The notes: generated by a model not told the origin, from the sequence alone. Counted from the stretch's first letter, positions 1 to 7,484 are shown. The stretch: DNA of 32,484 bases from Lactobacillaceae bacterium (GCA_031289615.1 JAITPD010000015.1:1-32484); one strand, 5' to 3'. Numbers and translations: made by a program.

Positions 1-903
1 CAAGCAGGCGCACAAATTCCTAAAGGACATGTCATTAGTGTCAGCCTAGCAGCTGGGCAAACTTTTAGTGCAGCCTATGATGAATCAACAACAGTGCCTT
101 ATAAGGTCAAGATTAACACGAACCCTGGGATTGCCAATACAACTGGTGGAGCGGTGAGTGTTTTGACAGCGAATGCAGATGTGGCTCATGACACTGGGGC
201 GACTGCAATCATGAAAGTAGGATTTGATAGCGCACCAACTTTCAAGTATGCAGGTACGTATTCTGATAGTGTTCAATTTGAGGTTAGAGCAGGAGTACCC
301 GCACCAGCTCCGGGTACATCAATTTTCATTGGTGGAGTTGAGTTTAATTATGTTAAGGAACAAAATGGTAAGGCGCTCGTAGTGATGGCTGGAAGCGCAG
401 GTGAGTCACAATATCAAACTGATCCTACTGGAAATTACAAGGCCTATTATGAGTCATTGATTGAAAAAGTAGTGAACATTTGGTTTAAGAATACCTTTGA
501 TTACGAAAATGCCGGAAGCGAAGACACAATCACAATTGACGGCTATACGATTTATAAAACGACCCTAAATGGTGCAACTACTAATGTGCATGGTGGGTTT
601 GAAGATACTGGCTTCCAAAATCAGTATCTTTCTGTACCTGCTGGCAGTAGTGGTACTAATGCAATTACAGCTTATGCGTTTGTTGTAAGTAAGGCTGATA
701 TTAATGCACAGTCCGTCTCTAATGGAGGTTATAATACTGCAGAAGGTTCACGGGTAGCTAATGGAGCCTCTTATACAGTTATGCGGTCGCCTGGTGAGAA
801 TTCAGATCATGTCGCGCTTATGAGCCCTGCAAGGATATATGATAACGATGTTGATTTTTCAGCTATGCCAGTTAAACCCGCCCTTTGGATCGATATGCCA
901 TAA
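1..903 (+). CDS. Secreted DUF6273-like surface protein, 5' end missing
   Basis: The reading frame is open from base 1, so the gene starts outside the window; an apparent GTG start at 94 lies inside the conserved module and is not the real start. The visible 300 residues align throughout with the proteins at 934-2121 and 4207-5415. First comes the end of a beta-rich module (pattern VPYKVKINTN, then KYAGTYSDSVQFEV), then a Pro/Ala hinge, then a domain resembling DUF6273, which opens with a short beta strand (IGGVEFNYVK) and ends with a MRSPG block and a PALWI block. In this copy the Trp that normally precedes RSPG by two residues is Val. The missing part should hold the signal peptide and module start. 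The stop is 30 bp before the next paralog with no terminator between, so the two are probably cotranscribed. Function is unknown; a surface or binding role is inferred from the paralogs. Confidence 0.8.
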   Translation, partial: QAGAQIPKGHVISVSLAAGQTFSAAYDESTTVPYKVKINTNPGIANTTGGAVSVLTANADVAHDTGATAIMKVGFDSAPTFKYAGTYSDSVQFEVRAGVPAPAPGTSIFIGGVEFNYVKEQNGKALVVMAGSAGESQYQTDPTGNYKAYYESLIEKVVNIWFKNTFDYENAGSEDTITIDGYTIYKTTLNGATTNVHGGFEDTGFQNQYLSVPAGSSGTNAITAYAFVVSKADINAQSVSNGGYNTAEGSRVANGASYTVMRSPGENSDHVALMSPARIYDNDVDFSAMPVKPALWIDMP

Positions 904-933
904 TTTTAAAAAGCAAAAAAAGAGGATAGGCTT

Positions 934-2121
934 ATGAATATGAAAAAAATCATCACGTTAATAGCAGTATCATGTCTGTTGGCACCGAGCTCAACAATTT
1001 TTGCTGACACGTACGATACTGGTTCGTGGACAAGTGGCGATGGTACAACAGAAGTCAGCGTTGCAATTGAGTCATCATACGAGGTGACGATTCCTGAGAG
1101 CTTGGAACTTCCTCACACGAACACATATACGAATGCAGGTGCAAATGTTGGCGTGACAAGTGGAGCGACCATTCCTAAGAATGAAACGATTTTGGTTACG
1201 TTGGCAGAAGGGCAAACTTTTACAGCGGCTTACGATGCATCAACGAGCGTGCCCTACATGGTGAAGATTAACACGAACGATGGGATTGCCAATACAACTG
1301 GATCGGCGGCCGAGGTTCTACGAGTTGATTCAACCACAGCTCATGATACCGGTGCCACTTCTTCAGTAAATGTTGGTTTCGATTCGGCTCCAAATTATAA
1401 GTACGCTGGAACATATACAGGTAGCATTCAGTTTAATGTTAGTTGTGCTTTTATTCCAGCTCCAACACCGGGACCAGCAACAAACATTGTGCTTGGTGGT
1501 GAGGAATTCCAGTTCGTGAAACAAGAGGGTGATAAGTACCTCGTCATGCAAAAGGGCGATATTCCAGGCCAAACTTACTATAAGGGAACTGAAACAAACT
1601 ACAGTCCTTACTATGGTTCAGGTATTAATGCAAAGGTCGATAGTTGGTTTAATAGTACGTATGGGATGAGTAATATTCCAACAGAAGATACGATTCAACT
1701 TGACGGGTATACGGTTTATAAAACAACTTTGAATGGGGCGCGTTCAACAAGTCAAGGGTATATATCTGGAGATGGTAGTGGTCCCGATGGCTCAGCAGAT
1801 ATTGGTTTCGTTAATGAAACGGCCCAAAATAAATATAATTCAGTACCGCTTGGGGGGCCAGGAGTTTATGCAATTACTGCTTATGCCTTTGTGTTGAGCA
1901 AGGCGGATCTTGATGCACAAACAACAGACGCAGGTTTTAGTACAGCACTATCAGAAAGGTTGTCAAACGGAACTGCATATTGGCTTCGTTCACCGGGTAA
2001 TTATTATTCCAATGCGGCGGGTGTCGCTCATGATGCTAATTTTGGGACGATGCAATGTTATGGTCAATATCAATATTATGTTCGAGCAGCTTTCTGGGTT
2101 TCTGTCGATCAGGGTGAATAA
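934..2121 (+). CDS. Secreted protein with beta-rich module and DUF6273-like C-terminus
   Basis: This 395-residue protein starts at an ATG 8 bases after AGAGG. Residues 1-24 form a signal peptide (basic start, hydrophobic core, cleavage near IFADT). Residues about 25-170 form a beta-rich module with the motifs GSWTSGDG, SYEVTIPESLEL and KYAGTYTGSIQFNVS. A Pro-rich hinge follows near 171-180. Residues about 180-395 resemble DUF6273: VLGGEEFQFVK, a DGYTVYKTTLNGA segment, AITAYAFVLSKADL, then WLRSPG and a terminal AAFWVS. There is no LPXTG motif, second membrane span or LysM, so how it stays on the cell is not visible. It is the middle member of a family of three in this window and is followed by a strong terminator. 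Assignment to DUF6273 is by motif recall; a lectin-like ligand-binding role is only an inference. Confidence 0.85.
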   Translation: MNMKKIITLIAVSCLLAPSSTIFADTYDTGSWTSGDGTTEVSVAIESSYEVTIPESLELPHTNTYTNAGANVGVTSGATIPKNETILVTLAEGQTFTAAYDASTSVPYMVKINTNDGIANTTGSAAEVLRVDSTTAHDTGATSSVNVGFDSAPNYKYAGTYTGSIQFNVSCAFIPAPTPGPATNIVLGGEEFQFVKQEGDKYLVMQKGDIPGQTYYKGTETNYSPYYGSGINAKVDSWFNSTYGMSNIPTEDTIQLDGYTVYKTTLNGARSTSQGYISGDGSGPDGSADIGFVNETAQNKYNSVPLGGPGVYAITAYAFVLSKADLDAQTTDAGFSTALSERLSNGTAYWLRSPGNYYSNAAGVAHDANFGTMQCYGQYQYYVRAAFWVSVDQGE

Positions 2122-2144
2122 TTTTTAAAAAGTCAAAATAAATA

Positions 2145-2186
2145 CCGCCGAATTCAGGACGTAAAATCCTAGTTCAGCGGTTTTTT
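2145..2186. terminator. Bidirectional intrinsic terminator
   Basis: An imperfect stem begins CCGC..GAA at 2145 and closes with TTC.GCGG at 2180, followed by six T on the plus strand. The opposite strand also runs into T-rich sequence. It lies between convergent genes (stop at 2121 and minus-strand stop at 2192), so it can serve both. Confidence 0.8.
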
Positions 2187-2191
2187 AAATT

Positions 2192-3097
2192 CTACAACTT
2201 TTCTATAAATTTATAATCGAGGACTTTTGCGAAGACCACGATTGTCAAAATAGTAATTAGCGCTCCGACCGTTACGTCTGTTAAATGGTGAGCTCCGACA
2301 ATCAATCTAGAAACCATCATCAAGACACCAAATGCGACAGTCAAAGTCAGCGTGATTTTTTGTAATTTAATGTTACTGCGGTCAACGAAGAATGTGACCC
2401 AGACTAGCATCCAGGCGATATTGCTATGACCTGATGGGAAAGACTTGTGCCCGGTCGTTCCATTTAATTGGTACCAAGGGGTAAAGTGTGATCCAGCAAC
2501 ATGATTGATGATTTCATAAGGGCGGGCGCGTCCCCAAGCATCTTTCCAAATATCACAAACCGTGCTTGAGATGTACACCATTGCCACGCCAGCAATTCCA
2601 ACAATTACCAAATATTTGAGCTGTTGGACAGATTTGTTGCGTAACCAGAAATATGAAAGAGCCGTTCCGATTATAAATAACACGAATTCAACAATAGTTT
2701 TTAAAGATTGCGAATATGCAAAACTTCCACCGTCGTTATTAGCAACACCAATTGGCTGATGCGTTTGAACGTTGTTGATCCATTGTGCAAAATAAGTTAA
2801 CGTGTCGCGAGTCATGAGTGAAATCATAAAGAACGCTACTAGAAATGATAGCGTAACGATGATAATTTTCATCGGCCGTTCGATTTGTGATTTAAGCGCC
2901 TTAAACGCAAAAATTTCTGCAGCAAGGAAGGGGATAAGGGTTACGGGGAATAGCCCGAAGTCTTGGAATAATGTTCCAAAGAGGGAATTCTGATTAATGA
3001 CAGCTCTTGATAATGGAGAATCAAAGGCAGTTCCTAAGGCCATCAAGATGACGACAATAATGGCACCAATCAGTAGGTTTCTAGTTTCTTTGTGCAT
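2192..3097 (-). CDS. PAP2-family membrane phosphatase
   Basis: This is a 301-residue membrane protein with about six to seven hydrophobic segments. All three PAP2 phosphatase motifs are present: KDAWGRARP (residues 185-193), PSGH (221-224) and SRLIVGAHHLTD (263-274), giving catalytic His223 or its neighbour, His270 and Asp274. Such enzymes remove phosphate from lipid phosphates, for example undecaprenyl pyrophosphate or phosphatidylglycerol phosphate, on the outer face of the membrane; the substrate here cannot be read from sequence. The N-terminal part (residues 1-160) is longer than in a minimal PAP2 protein and adds extra membrane spans. The start codon is preceded by AAAGGAAAG on the minus strand. 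It stands alone, convergent with the surface-protein gene, and has palindromic repeats upstream. Confidence 0.9.
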   Translation of the reverse strand: MHKETRNLLIGAIIVVILMALGTAFDSPLSRAVINQNSLFGTLFQDFGLFPVTLIPFLAAEIFAFKALKSQIERPMKIIIVTLSFLVAFFMISLMTRDTLTYFAQWINNVQTHQPIGVANNDGGSFAYSQSLKTIVEFVLFIIGTALSYFWLRNKSVQQLKYLVIVGIAGVAMVYISSTVCDIWKDAWGRARPYEIINHVAGSHFTPWYQLNGTTGHKSFPSGHSNIAWMLVWVTFFVDRSNIKLQKITLTLTVAFGVLMMVSRLIVGAHHLTDVTVGALITILTIVVFAKVLDYKFIEKL

Positions 3098-3160
3098 GAG
3101 TCTTTCCTTTGTCTAATAAAGAGTAATAGTGATAGTGATGTGCAATGGCTTTGACATGGT

Positions 3161-3340
3161 GCTGAGGTTGATCAGCTTCGCTAAAGATTCTTTACGTTTC
3201 GGATGGCCCTGCACGAGTCACGGCGAATGGCAAAATAATTTGCCAATTTCACGGAGCTAAAGCACTCGTGAAAAGGTTCGCCTTGATTCGGCAAGGGCTG
3301 GTCATCCGACGACAGAATCGCTTCGCTGATCAATCTCAGC
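3161..3340 (+). repeat. Family A long palindromic element, copy 1
   Basis: The outer arms GCTGAGGTTGATCAGC (3161-3176) and its near-exact inverse at 3325-3340 bracket a 180-bp element. Inside are a second arm pair (AGATTC / GAATC, CGGATG / CATCCG), a GGCAAAATAATTTGCC hairpin near 3229-3244 and a TTCACG / CGTGAA hairpin near 3248-3272. Homologous elements lie at 5440, 7518, 18104 and 27596. It sits in the gap upstream of the PAP2 gene. Confidence 0.85.
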
Positions 3341-3355
3341 ATAATATCTCACTAA

Positions 3356-3411
3356 AATTCCTAGACATTTTATTCAAAGCCACCACGCAATTGAAAAAAT
3401 GACTAGGAATT
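3356..3411 (+). repeat. Collapsed family F hairpin
   Basis: AATTCCTAGACATTTTATTC (3356-3375) pairs with an inverse ending at 3411 (AATGACTAGGAATT). The loop and right arm contain CCACCACGCAATTGAAAAAATGAC, written here only as CCACCACGCA plus TTGAAAAAATG, which match the right arm of the full family F element at 32059. It looks like a family F copy that lost its centre. It directly follows a family A element, as at 5744. Confidence 0.65.
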
Positions 3412-3660
3412 CTATAACTAACACAACTCCGTAAGAATATAGCAAATTTTTGAATTAAATAAGAAGAATCAAAGAAATATTACTAGAAATGACGTGTTAT
3501 GAAAGTTTGAAATACAAAGTCACAGATAGTCTTGAGCATAGGTTCACAAAAAATGCACAAATAAAAACATTTTTAAATAAATAATTATTGTATGCTTTAT
3601 TTAATATGAATTGCGCGAATTGTAATTCAATAAAATGTAGAGACAAAGGACATAGATGAC
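3412..3660. other. AT-rich upstream region of the small membrane protein gene
   Basis: No gene or strong terminator is seen. The stretch is very A+T rich and probably contains the promoter of the gene at 3661. A TAATAT box lies near 3602, but no convincing -35 could be matched. A short imperfect inverted repeat (GAATTGCGCG...TAATTC, 3608-3628) sits between this and the ribosome binding site AAAGGA (3645-3650) and could be an operator. Confidence 0.35.
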
Positions 3661-4167
3661 ATGGCAGAAGAAAAGGTAGTTAAAGTAAAGAAGATTAAAA
3701 AGTGGCATTGGGTTGTCGCAATCTTGGTGATTTTAGGATTAGTGGCCGGTTGGTTCCTAACGCATCCAAATGTTGTGAGTCAAGTTGCAAACGCTTTGAA
3801 CTTGGATCCTAATGCGGGTGACAAGATTGATAAGGATGCAAACAAGAATGCCAAGAAGGGAATCCAAATTCCTGGGTATCCTGAGATTACATTGACAGCT
3901 GGAAGTCCAAAGATGAACGTTGCTTTGACAAATCCAAAAGATAATCCATGTTATTTTGAATTTACGTTGAAGATCAAAGACACTGGTGAAGTTTTGTACA
4001 AGAGTGCGGACGTGGCACCTTCAAAGACAATTAATGAAGAGACTTTGAAGCGCAGTCTAGATGCAGGAACGTATGATGCTGTGATTGAGATTCGAACAAA
4101 GGCACTTAAGTCACCGCACGCTGCAATGAATGGGGCTAACGTGGCAACACGCCTGGTAGTTAAGTAA
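3661..4167 (+). CDS. Small single-pass membrane protein with exported beta domain
   Basis: The protein has 168 residues: a lysine-rich cytoplasmic start (residues 1-16), one membrane segment (about 17-34, VVAILVILGLVAGWFLT), a Lys/Asp/Asn-rich linker (48-66), then an exported domain with the pattern IPGYPEITLTAGSP, LTNPKDNPCYFEF, DTGEVLYKS and DAGTYDAVIEIR. I recall similar short tail-exposed proteins in many Firmicutes with no assigned function. The basic side precedes the span, so the C-terminus should be outside. It ends 39 bp before the third DUF6273-like paralog and appears to be in the same transcript, which suggests the two products act together, perhaps as a membrane anchor or assembly partner for a protein that lacks its own anchor. 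That link is inference. The start uses AAAGGA 10 bases upstream. Confidence 0.8.
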   Translation: MAEEKVVKVKKIKKWHWVVAILVILGLVAGWFLTHPNVVSQVANALNLDPNAGDKIDKDANKNAKKGIQIPGYPEITLTAGSPKMNVALTNPKDNPCYFEFTLKIKDTGEVLYKSADVAPSKTINEETLKRSLDAGTYDAVIEIRTKALKSPHAAMNGANVATRLVVK

Positions 4168-4206
4168 AATAAATAGACATTTTAAACCAATTGTGAGGAA
4201 AAAATT

Positions 4207-5415
4207 ATGCGCATTCGAGATAAACAATTAAATAGCAAGAGTTTGTCAGGATTGTTTGCAATTGGTGCATCGGTCGCGTTCTTGAGCGCACCAGTGCAAG
4301 CGGATACGTATTCAAATGGATCTTGGACGAGTGGAGATGGCGAGACTGAGATTACAACAACTATTGATCCATCATACACAGTGACAATTCCAAGCACGAT
4401 CACATTGCCACAGTCTGACTCGTATACAAATGAAACTGCTAATGTATACGTTTCGGCTGGATCGACAATCGCTAAAAATCAGATCATTAACGTGAATTTG
4501 TCGGCGGACCAAACGTTTGCGGTCGAACATACTGGAGCCGCAAGTGATCAAGTGCCCTTCAAGGTTAAGATTAATGCTGGGACAGGGATTGCAAGTACGC
4601 CAGTCGCAGTGAATGTTTTAAGTGTGAATGCTGATGACGCCCATGATTTAACTTCTTCAGCGAATTTAAACGTTGGATTTGATACTGGGTCAGCTCCTGA
4701 TTTCAAATATGCTGGAAACTATTATGGTAGCATTAATTTTGATGTTAGCACGAGTGCACTTGTGACAGCTGAAGAACCAGTTGTCGGTGGTACGGTGAAT
4801 CTGAATTCAAACACGATGAATGTCGTCAAGAAGGTTAGCAATGCTGGCAAGAATTATTATCTTGTGATCGAAGCAGGGCAAGGGACTCAGGCTCAATATA
4901 ACAATGGAGCAAATTATGGTTCTTATAATAGCTCTGCGTTAAAGACTGCGATTGATGCGCAGGCTACCAGTGTTGTCACGAGTAACACGGGGACGCAAAA
5001 TGTGGTTGCGCCAGAAGGTTATAAGATTCATTCAACGGTTTTGCGTGGTTCGGACAATGGAAGCGCTGGAAGTATTCTGAATTGGGCGAGTGCTGATTTC
5101 CAAAATGCATTTTGTTCAATTCCATTGGATAGTGGAGTAACTGCTGGAGCTTCTGATACGGTCGCCTATGCATTTGTGCCAAGTTTTGCAGATTTGCAAG
5201 GTGCGTCGGCTGGAACAAGCTTCACATTTAGTGGCCAGATTAATGTCTTGGCGTCTGATGTTACGAATGTGGCGAAAACTGATGTTAATACGTGGCTACG
5301 TTCGCCGGGGCACAGTAATGTTGGAGCAGCTGCCTTGACATCTACTGGAACGCTCACAGGGATCCACGTTAGCTATAATCAGGCTGCGCGAATGGCATTT
5401 TGGATTTCAAAATAG
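4207..5415 (+). CDS. Secreted protein with beta-rich module and DUF6273-like C-terminus
   Basis: This is the third paralog, 402 residues, starting at an ATG 7 bases after GAGGA. Its signal peptide (residues 1-33) ends near VQADTYS. The mature start, TYSNGSWTSGDGETEITTT, parallels the protein at 934. Module motifs SYTVTIPSTITLPQ and KYAGNYYGSINFDVS occupy residues about 35-180. The DUF6273-like half starts near VVGGTVNLN and closes with WLRSPG and MAFWISK at the very end. No sorting motif, wall-binding repeat or second span is present. It lies 39 bp downstream of a small membrane protein, probably in one operon, and is followed by a family A repeat. Compared with the other two copies, the segment between RSPG and the terminal FWI is the most divergent part. 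Confidence 0.85.
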   Translation: MRIRDKQLNSKSLSGLFAIGASVAFLSAPVQADTYSNGSWTSGDGETEITTTIDPSYTVTIPSTITLPQSDSYTNETANVYVSAGSTIAKNQIINVNLSADQTFAVEHTGAASDQVPFKVKINAGTGIASTPVAVNVLSVNADDAHDLTSSANLNVGFDTGSAPDFKYAGNYYGSINFDVSTSALVTAEEPVVGGTVNLNSNTMNVVKKVSNAGKNYYLVIEAGQGTQAQYNNGANYGSYNSSALKTAIDAQATSVVTSNTGTQNVVAPEGYKIHSTVLRGSDNGSAGSILNWASADFQNAFCSIPLDSGVTAGASDTVAYAFVPSFADLQGASAGTSFTFSGQINVLASDVTNVAKTDVNTWLRSPGHSNVGAAALTSTGTLTGIHVSYNQAARMAFWISK

Positions 5416-5439
5416 AATTAACACGTTGTGCTGGTTATA

Positions 5440-5738
5440 TAATATTGCTGTTTGGTTGATCAGCTTCGCTAAAGATTCTTTACGTTCGGATGGCCCTGCA
5501 CGAGTCTATGCGTTTTGTTAGCGATTTATCGCTTACCAAAACACGATCCGCAGTACTTTGTTGGTCAGCTGTGTCATACAGCTGAGCGACTTAGTAACGG
5601 AGGTGGTTGCAAATGGCAAAATAATTTGCCAATTTCACGGCGCTACAGCCCGCGTGAAAAGTTTCGCCTAGATTCGGCAAGGGCTGGTCATCCGACGACA
5701 GAATCGCTACGCTGATCAACCAAAGCGCAACATTTCAA
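5440..5738 (+). repeat. Family A long palindromic element, copy 2, with internal insertion
   Basis: The outer arms TTTGGTTGATCAGC (5451-5464) and GCTGATCAACCAAA (5711-5724) are exact inverses, and the match extends outward to about 5440 and 5738. The core matches the other copies (CGGATGGCCCTGCACGA, GGCAAAATAATTTGCC, TTCGCCTAGATTCGGCAAGG). This copy carries about 100 extra bases between 5504 and 5611, which contain two more hairpins: GTTTTG.TTAGCGA / TCGCTTA.CAAAAC (5512-5542) and CAGCTGTGTCATACAGCTG (5567-5585). Confidence 0.85.
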
Positions 5739-5743
5739 CTAAC

Positions 5744-5795
5744 ATCTTGGTCATTTTATTGAAAAACCATTGCACCAATAAAAAATGGGCAAGAT
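5744..5795 (+). repeat. Collapsed family F hairpin
   Basis: ATCTTGGTCATTTTATT (5744-5760) pairs with AATAAAAAATGGGCAAGAT (5777-5795). The left arm is the same as the left arm of the full family F element at 18317, but the centre is missing. It follows a family A copy, as at 3356 and 18317. Confidence 0.65.
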
Positions 5796-5825
5796 ATTGC
5801 ACAACTTGCATTAAACGTTATAGCA

Positions 5826-5856
5826 AGCGTTAAACACGACAGTTTAGCGCTTTTTT
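5826..5856 (+). terminator. Intrinsic terminator
   Basis: AGCGTTAAAC (5826-5835) pairs with GTTTAGCGCT (5842-5851), followed by six T. It separates the upstream surface-protein and repeat region from the LRR gene, so the LRR gene should have its own promoter between 5857 and 5983. Confidence 0.8.
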
Positions 5857-5887
5857 CTGTTGCTGTTAAAAAAATCACAAAAAATTC

Positions 5888-5898
5888 GGGGGGGGGGG
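5888..5898 (+). repeat. Homopolymeric tract of 11 G
   Basis: Eleven consecutive G at 5888-5898, about 85 bp before the LRR gene start codon, between an upstream terminator and the ribosome binding site. It is therefore in the promoter or 5' untranslated region. Tracts of this length are prone to slippage. Confidence 0.9.
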
Positions 5899-5950
5899 TA
5901 CAGAATAACACCTAGTTTAACCCTATTAGAAGCGTATGCTGAGCTTGTAC

Positions 5951-5965
5951 ATAAAAACGCTTTCA
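5951..5965 (+). promoter_or_regulatory. Possible catabolite-responsive element (cre)
   Basis: ATAAAAACGCTTTCA fits the relaxed Gram-positive cre consensus WTGNAANCGNWNNCW with one mismatch (A for G at position 3). It lies just before the AAGGAG ribosome binding site of the LRR gene, where CcpA binding could block transcription. It is a pattern match only. Confidence 0.3.
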
Positions 5966-5982
5966 CAAATAAGGAGAATAAT

Positions 5983-7371
5983 ATGAATGGATTTAAAATA
6001 ACTAAAAAATTGGCGCAAACTTTGGCACTGTTGGCTGTGGTGGCTGGTGGAGCAGTGGCACCAATCGCAGGGGTGGTGATTCCAGGCTTGCAACAAAGCG
6101 TGGCGCATGCATCAGTATTATATCAGGGTAATTTCAATACAAGTCATTGGACAATTGAGGACAACGGAACCTTAACAATTGAAACGGGTGAATTAGGTGA
6201 TATGTCCGCACAATCTGCTGGAGAATCACCTTGGTATAGCTATAGAGCACAAATTACAAAGGTTGTGATTCAAAAAAATGTTAAGGCGCATACACAGTCA
6301 GCAAAATTATTTAATGATTTATTTCGGGTAACACAGTTTGATGGATTAGAAAATTTAGATACCTCTGGTGTCGAAAATATGAATTTTATGTTCGCGAATT
6401 ATCGTGGATCACAACTAGATGTTAGTCATTTCAATACCGCAAAGGTAAAAAGTATGCGGTGTATGTTTCAAGAGTGTAAGGAGTTAACAACATTAAATCT
6501 CAGTAGTTTTGAAACAAATCAAGCGGAAGATATGATTTCTATGTTTGGCGGTTGTGAAAAACTCACAAAACTAAACGTTAGTAATTTCAAAGTAGACGCA
6601 GTGAAAAATATGGATCAAATGTTCAATGGTTGTATTAATTTACAAACATTAGATCTCACATCTTGGGAAACAAAATCTATAACTTCTGCTGATTCCATGT
6701 TTTTTAATTGTTCAAGCCTTTGGAAATTAACATTAGGAGTAAATTTCACTGCAACGGGAAATACTGCTATTACTACTCCAGTTGAAGGTAAAGATTTCAA
6801 TCAAATTTACAAGGTGAGGTCAACCTCGTGGCAGGAAGTTGGAACCACCGGAACACCAAGCAATCCCAATGGTACTGAGGTTACACCTGATGATCTACTG
6901 GAAAATCACGCAACAGCAGATAAAACCGAAACATATGTCTGGCAAGGAACGCTTGGCGCTACAACCGTCGACTACACCGTTGATCCAAGCTACACCATCA
7001 CGATTCCAGCGACAATCACAATTTCACAGTCTGACAAGTATGGATCAGGCAATGTCGTGTTGAAGGCTTATCCAAAGTTGCCATATGAAGAAAGTCTCAT
7101 CAAAATCACGGCAACTTCAACTTTAACTAATTGGCATCTGAAGACAGGAGGCGATACGACAGGTGTTGCTTATCTATTCGGAACACAACCAAATGGTAGT
7201 CAGTTGAGCAGTGGTGGATGGCTGACATTCACGGCGGATGGAACTAAATCCGACGACACGGTTCAACCAGTTTACGCATCTTTGCCAGCCGGCTCGCAAT
7301 TCAAGTATGCTGGAAGCTATACGGATACGGTGAATTACACAATTGAAACTACGGATCCAAATGCACGTTAG
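5983..7371 (+). CDS. BspA-type leucine-rich-repeat secreted protein
   Basis: The chosen start is the ATG at 5983, 6 bases after AAGGAG; it puts a proper signal peptide (residues 1-43, ending VAHAS) at the N-terminus of a 462-residue protein. An upstream TTG at 5860 in the same frame would read through the G tract and is unlikely. Residues about 110-250 contain roughly five BspA/DUF285 repeats of the form MFxxCxxLxxLxLSxFxT. Residues about 320-460 repeat the beta-rich module of the DUF6273-like proteins: WQGTLGATTVDYTVD, SYTITIPATITI and FKYAGSYTDTVNYTIE. In those proteins the module is N-terminal; here it is C-terminal. No LPXTG or membrane anchor is visible. BspA-like repeats often bind host or surface proteins; the ligand here is unknown. 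Two terminators follow. Confidence 0.85.
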   Translation: MNGFKITKKLAQTLALLAVVAGGAVAPIAGVVIPGLQQSVAHASVLYQGNFNTSHWTIEDNGTLTIETGELGDMSAQSAGESPWYSYRAQITKVVIQKNVKAHTQSAKLFNDLFRVTQFDGLENLDTSGVENMNFMFANYRGSQLDVSHFNTAKVKSMRCMFQECKELTTLNLSSFETNQAEDMISMFGGCEKLTKLNVSNFKVDAVKNMDQMFNGCINLQTLDLTSWETKSITSADSMFFNCSSLWKLTLGVNFTATGNTAITTPVEGKDFNQIYKVRSTSWQEVGTTGTPSNPNGTEVTPDDLLENHATADKTETYVWQGTLGATTVDYTVDPSYTITIPATITISQSDKYGSGNVVLKAYPKLPYEESLIKITATSTLTNWHLKTGGDTTGVAYLFGTQPNGSQLSSGGWLTFTADGTKSDDTVQPVYASLPAGSQFKYAGSYTDTVNYTIETTDPNAR

Positions 7372-7384
7372 TAAATGTTTTGAG

Positions 7385-7414
7385 ACGATTCTTCTGAAAG
7401 GGAGGATCGTTTTT
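7385..7414 (+). terminator. Intrinsic terminator after LRR gene
   Basis: ACGATTCTTC (7385-7394) pairs with GGGAGGATCGT (to 7410) with some G-T pairs, followed by a T run. It starts 14 bp after the LRR stop codon. Confidence 0.7.
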
Positions 7415-7421
7415 CATCATG

Positions 7422-7468
7422 AAAGCACTGTATTACTAATTTTCGGTTAGTTAAATGAGTGCTTTTTT
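7422..7468 (+). terminator. Second intrinsic terminator
   Basis: AAAGCACT (7422-7429) pairs with AGTGCTTT, with an inner CTAA / TTAG stem, followed by six T. It is the second terminator in tandem and isolates the next operon. Confidence 0.75.
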
Positions 7469-7475
7469 GAATTTC

Positions 7476-7484
7476 TGCTATAAT
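7476..7484 (+). promoter_or_regulatory. Extended -10 promoter of the ypmR operon
   Basis: TGCTATAAT is a consensus extended -10 (TGn plus TATAAT), placed directly after two terminators and with no gene before ypmR at 7766. No good -35 is visible. Transcription starting near 7491 would place the whole family A element at 7518-7717 in the 5' untranslated region. Confidence 0.6.

Noticed and set aside
1-5415. Diversity-generating retroelement acting on the DUF6273-like ends
   Set aside because: No reverse transcriptase or template repeat is visible in the window, and differences are not confined to adenine positions as far as can be judged by eye.
5515-5715. 66-residue open frame on the plus strand
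   Set aside because: It lies inside the family A palindrome and is not conserved as a frame in the other copies, so it is a by-product of the repeat.
3161-5795. CRISPR array
   Set aside because: The repeats are long, far apart, palindromic and found between unrelated genes; there are no short regular repeats with unique spacers and no cas genes.
5860-5982. Longer start (TTG at 5860) for the LRR protein
   Set aside because: It would translate the G tract and put 41 residues before a clear signal peptide; the ATG at 5983 has a good AAGGAG.
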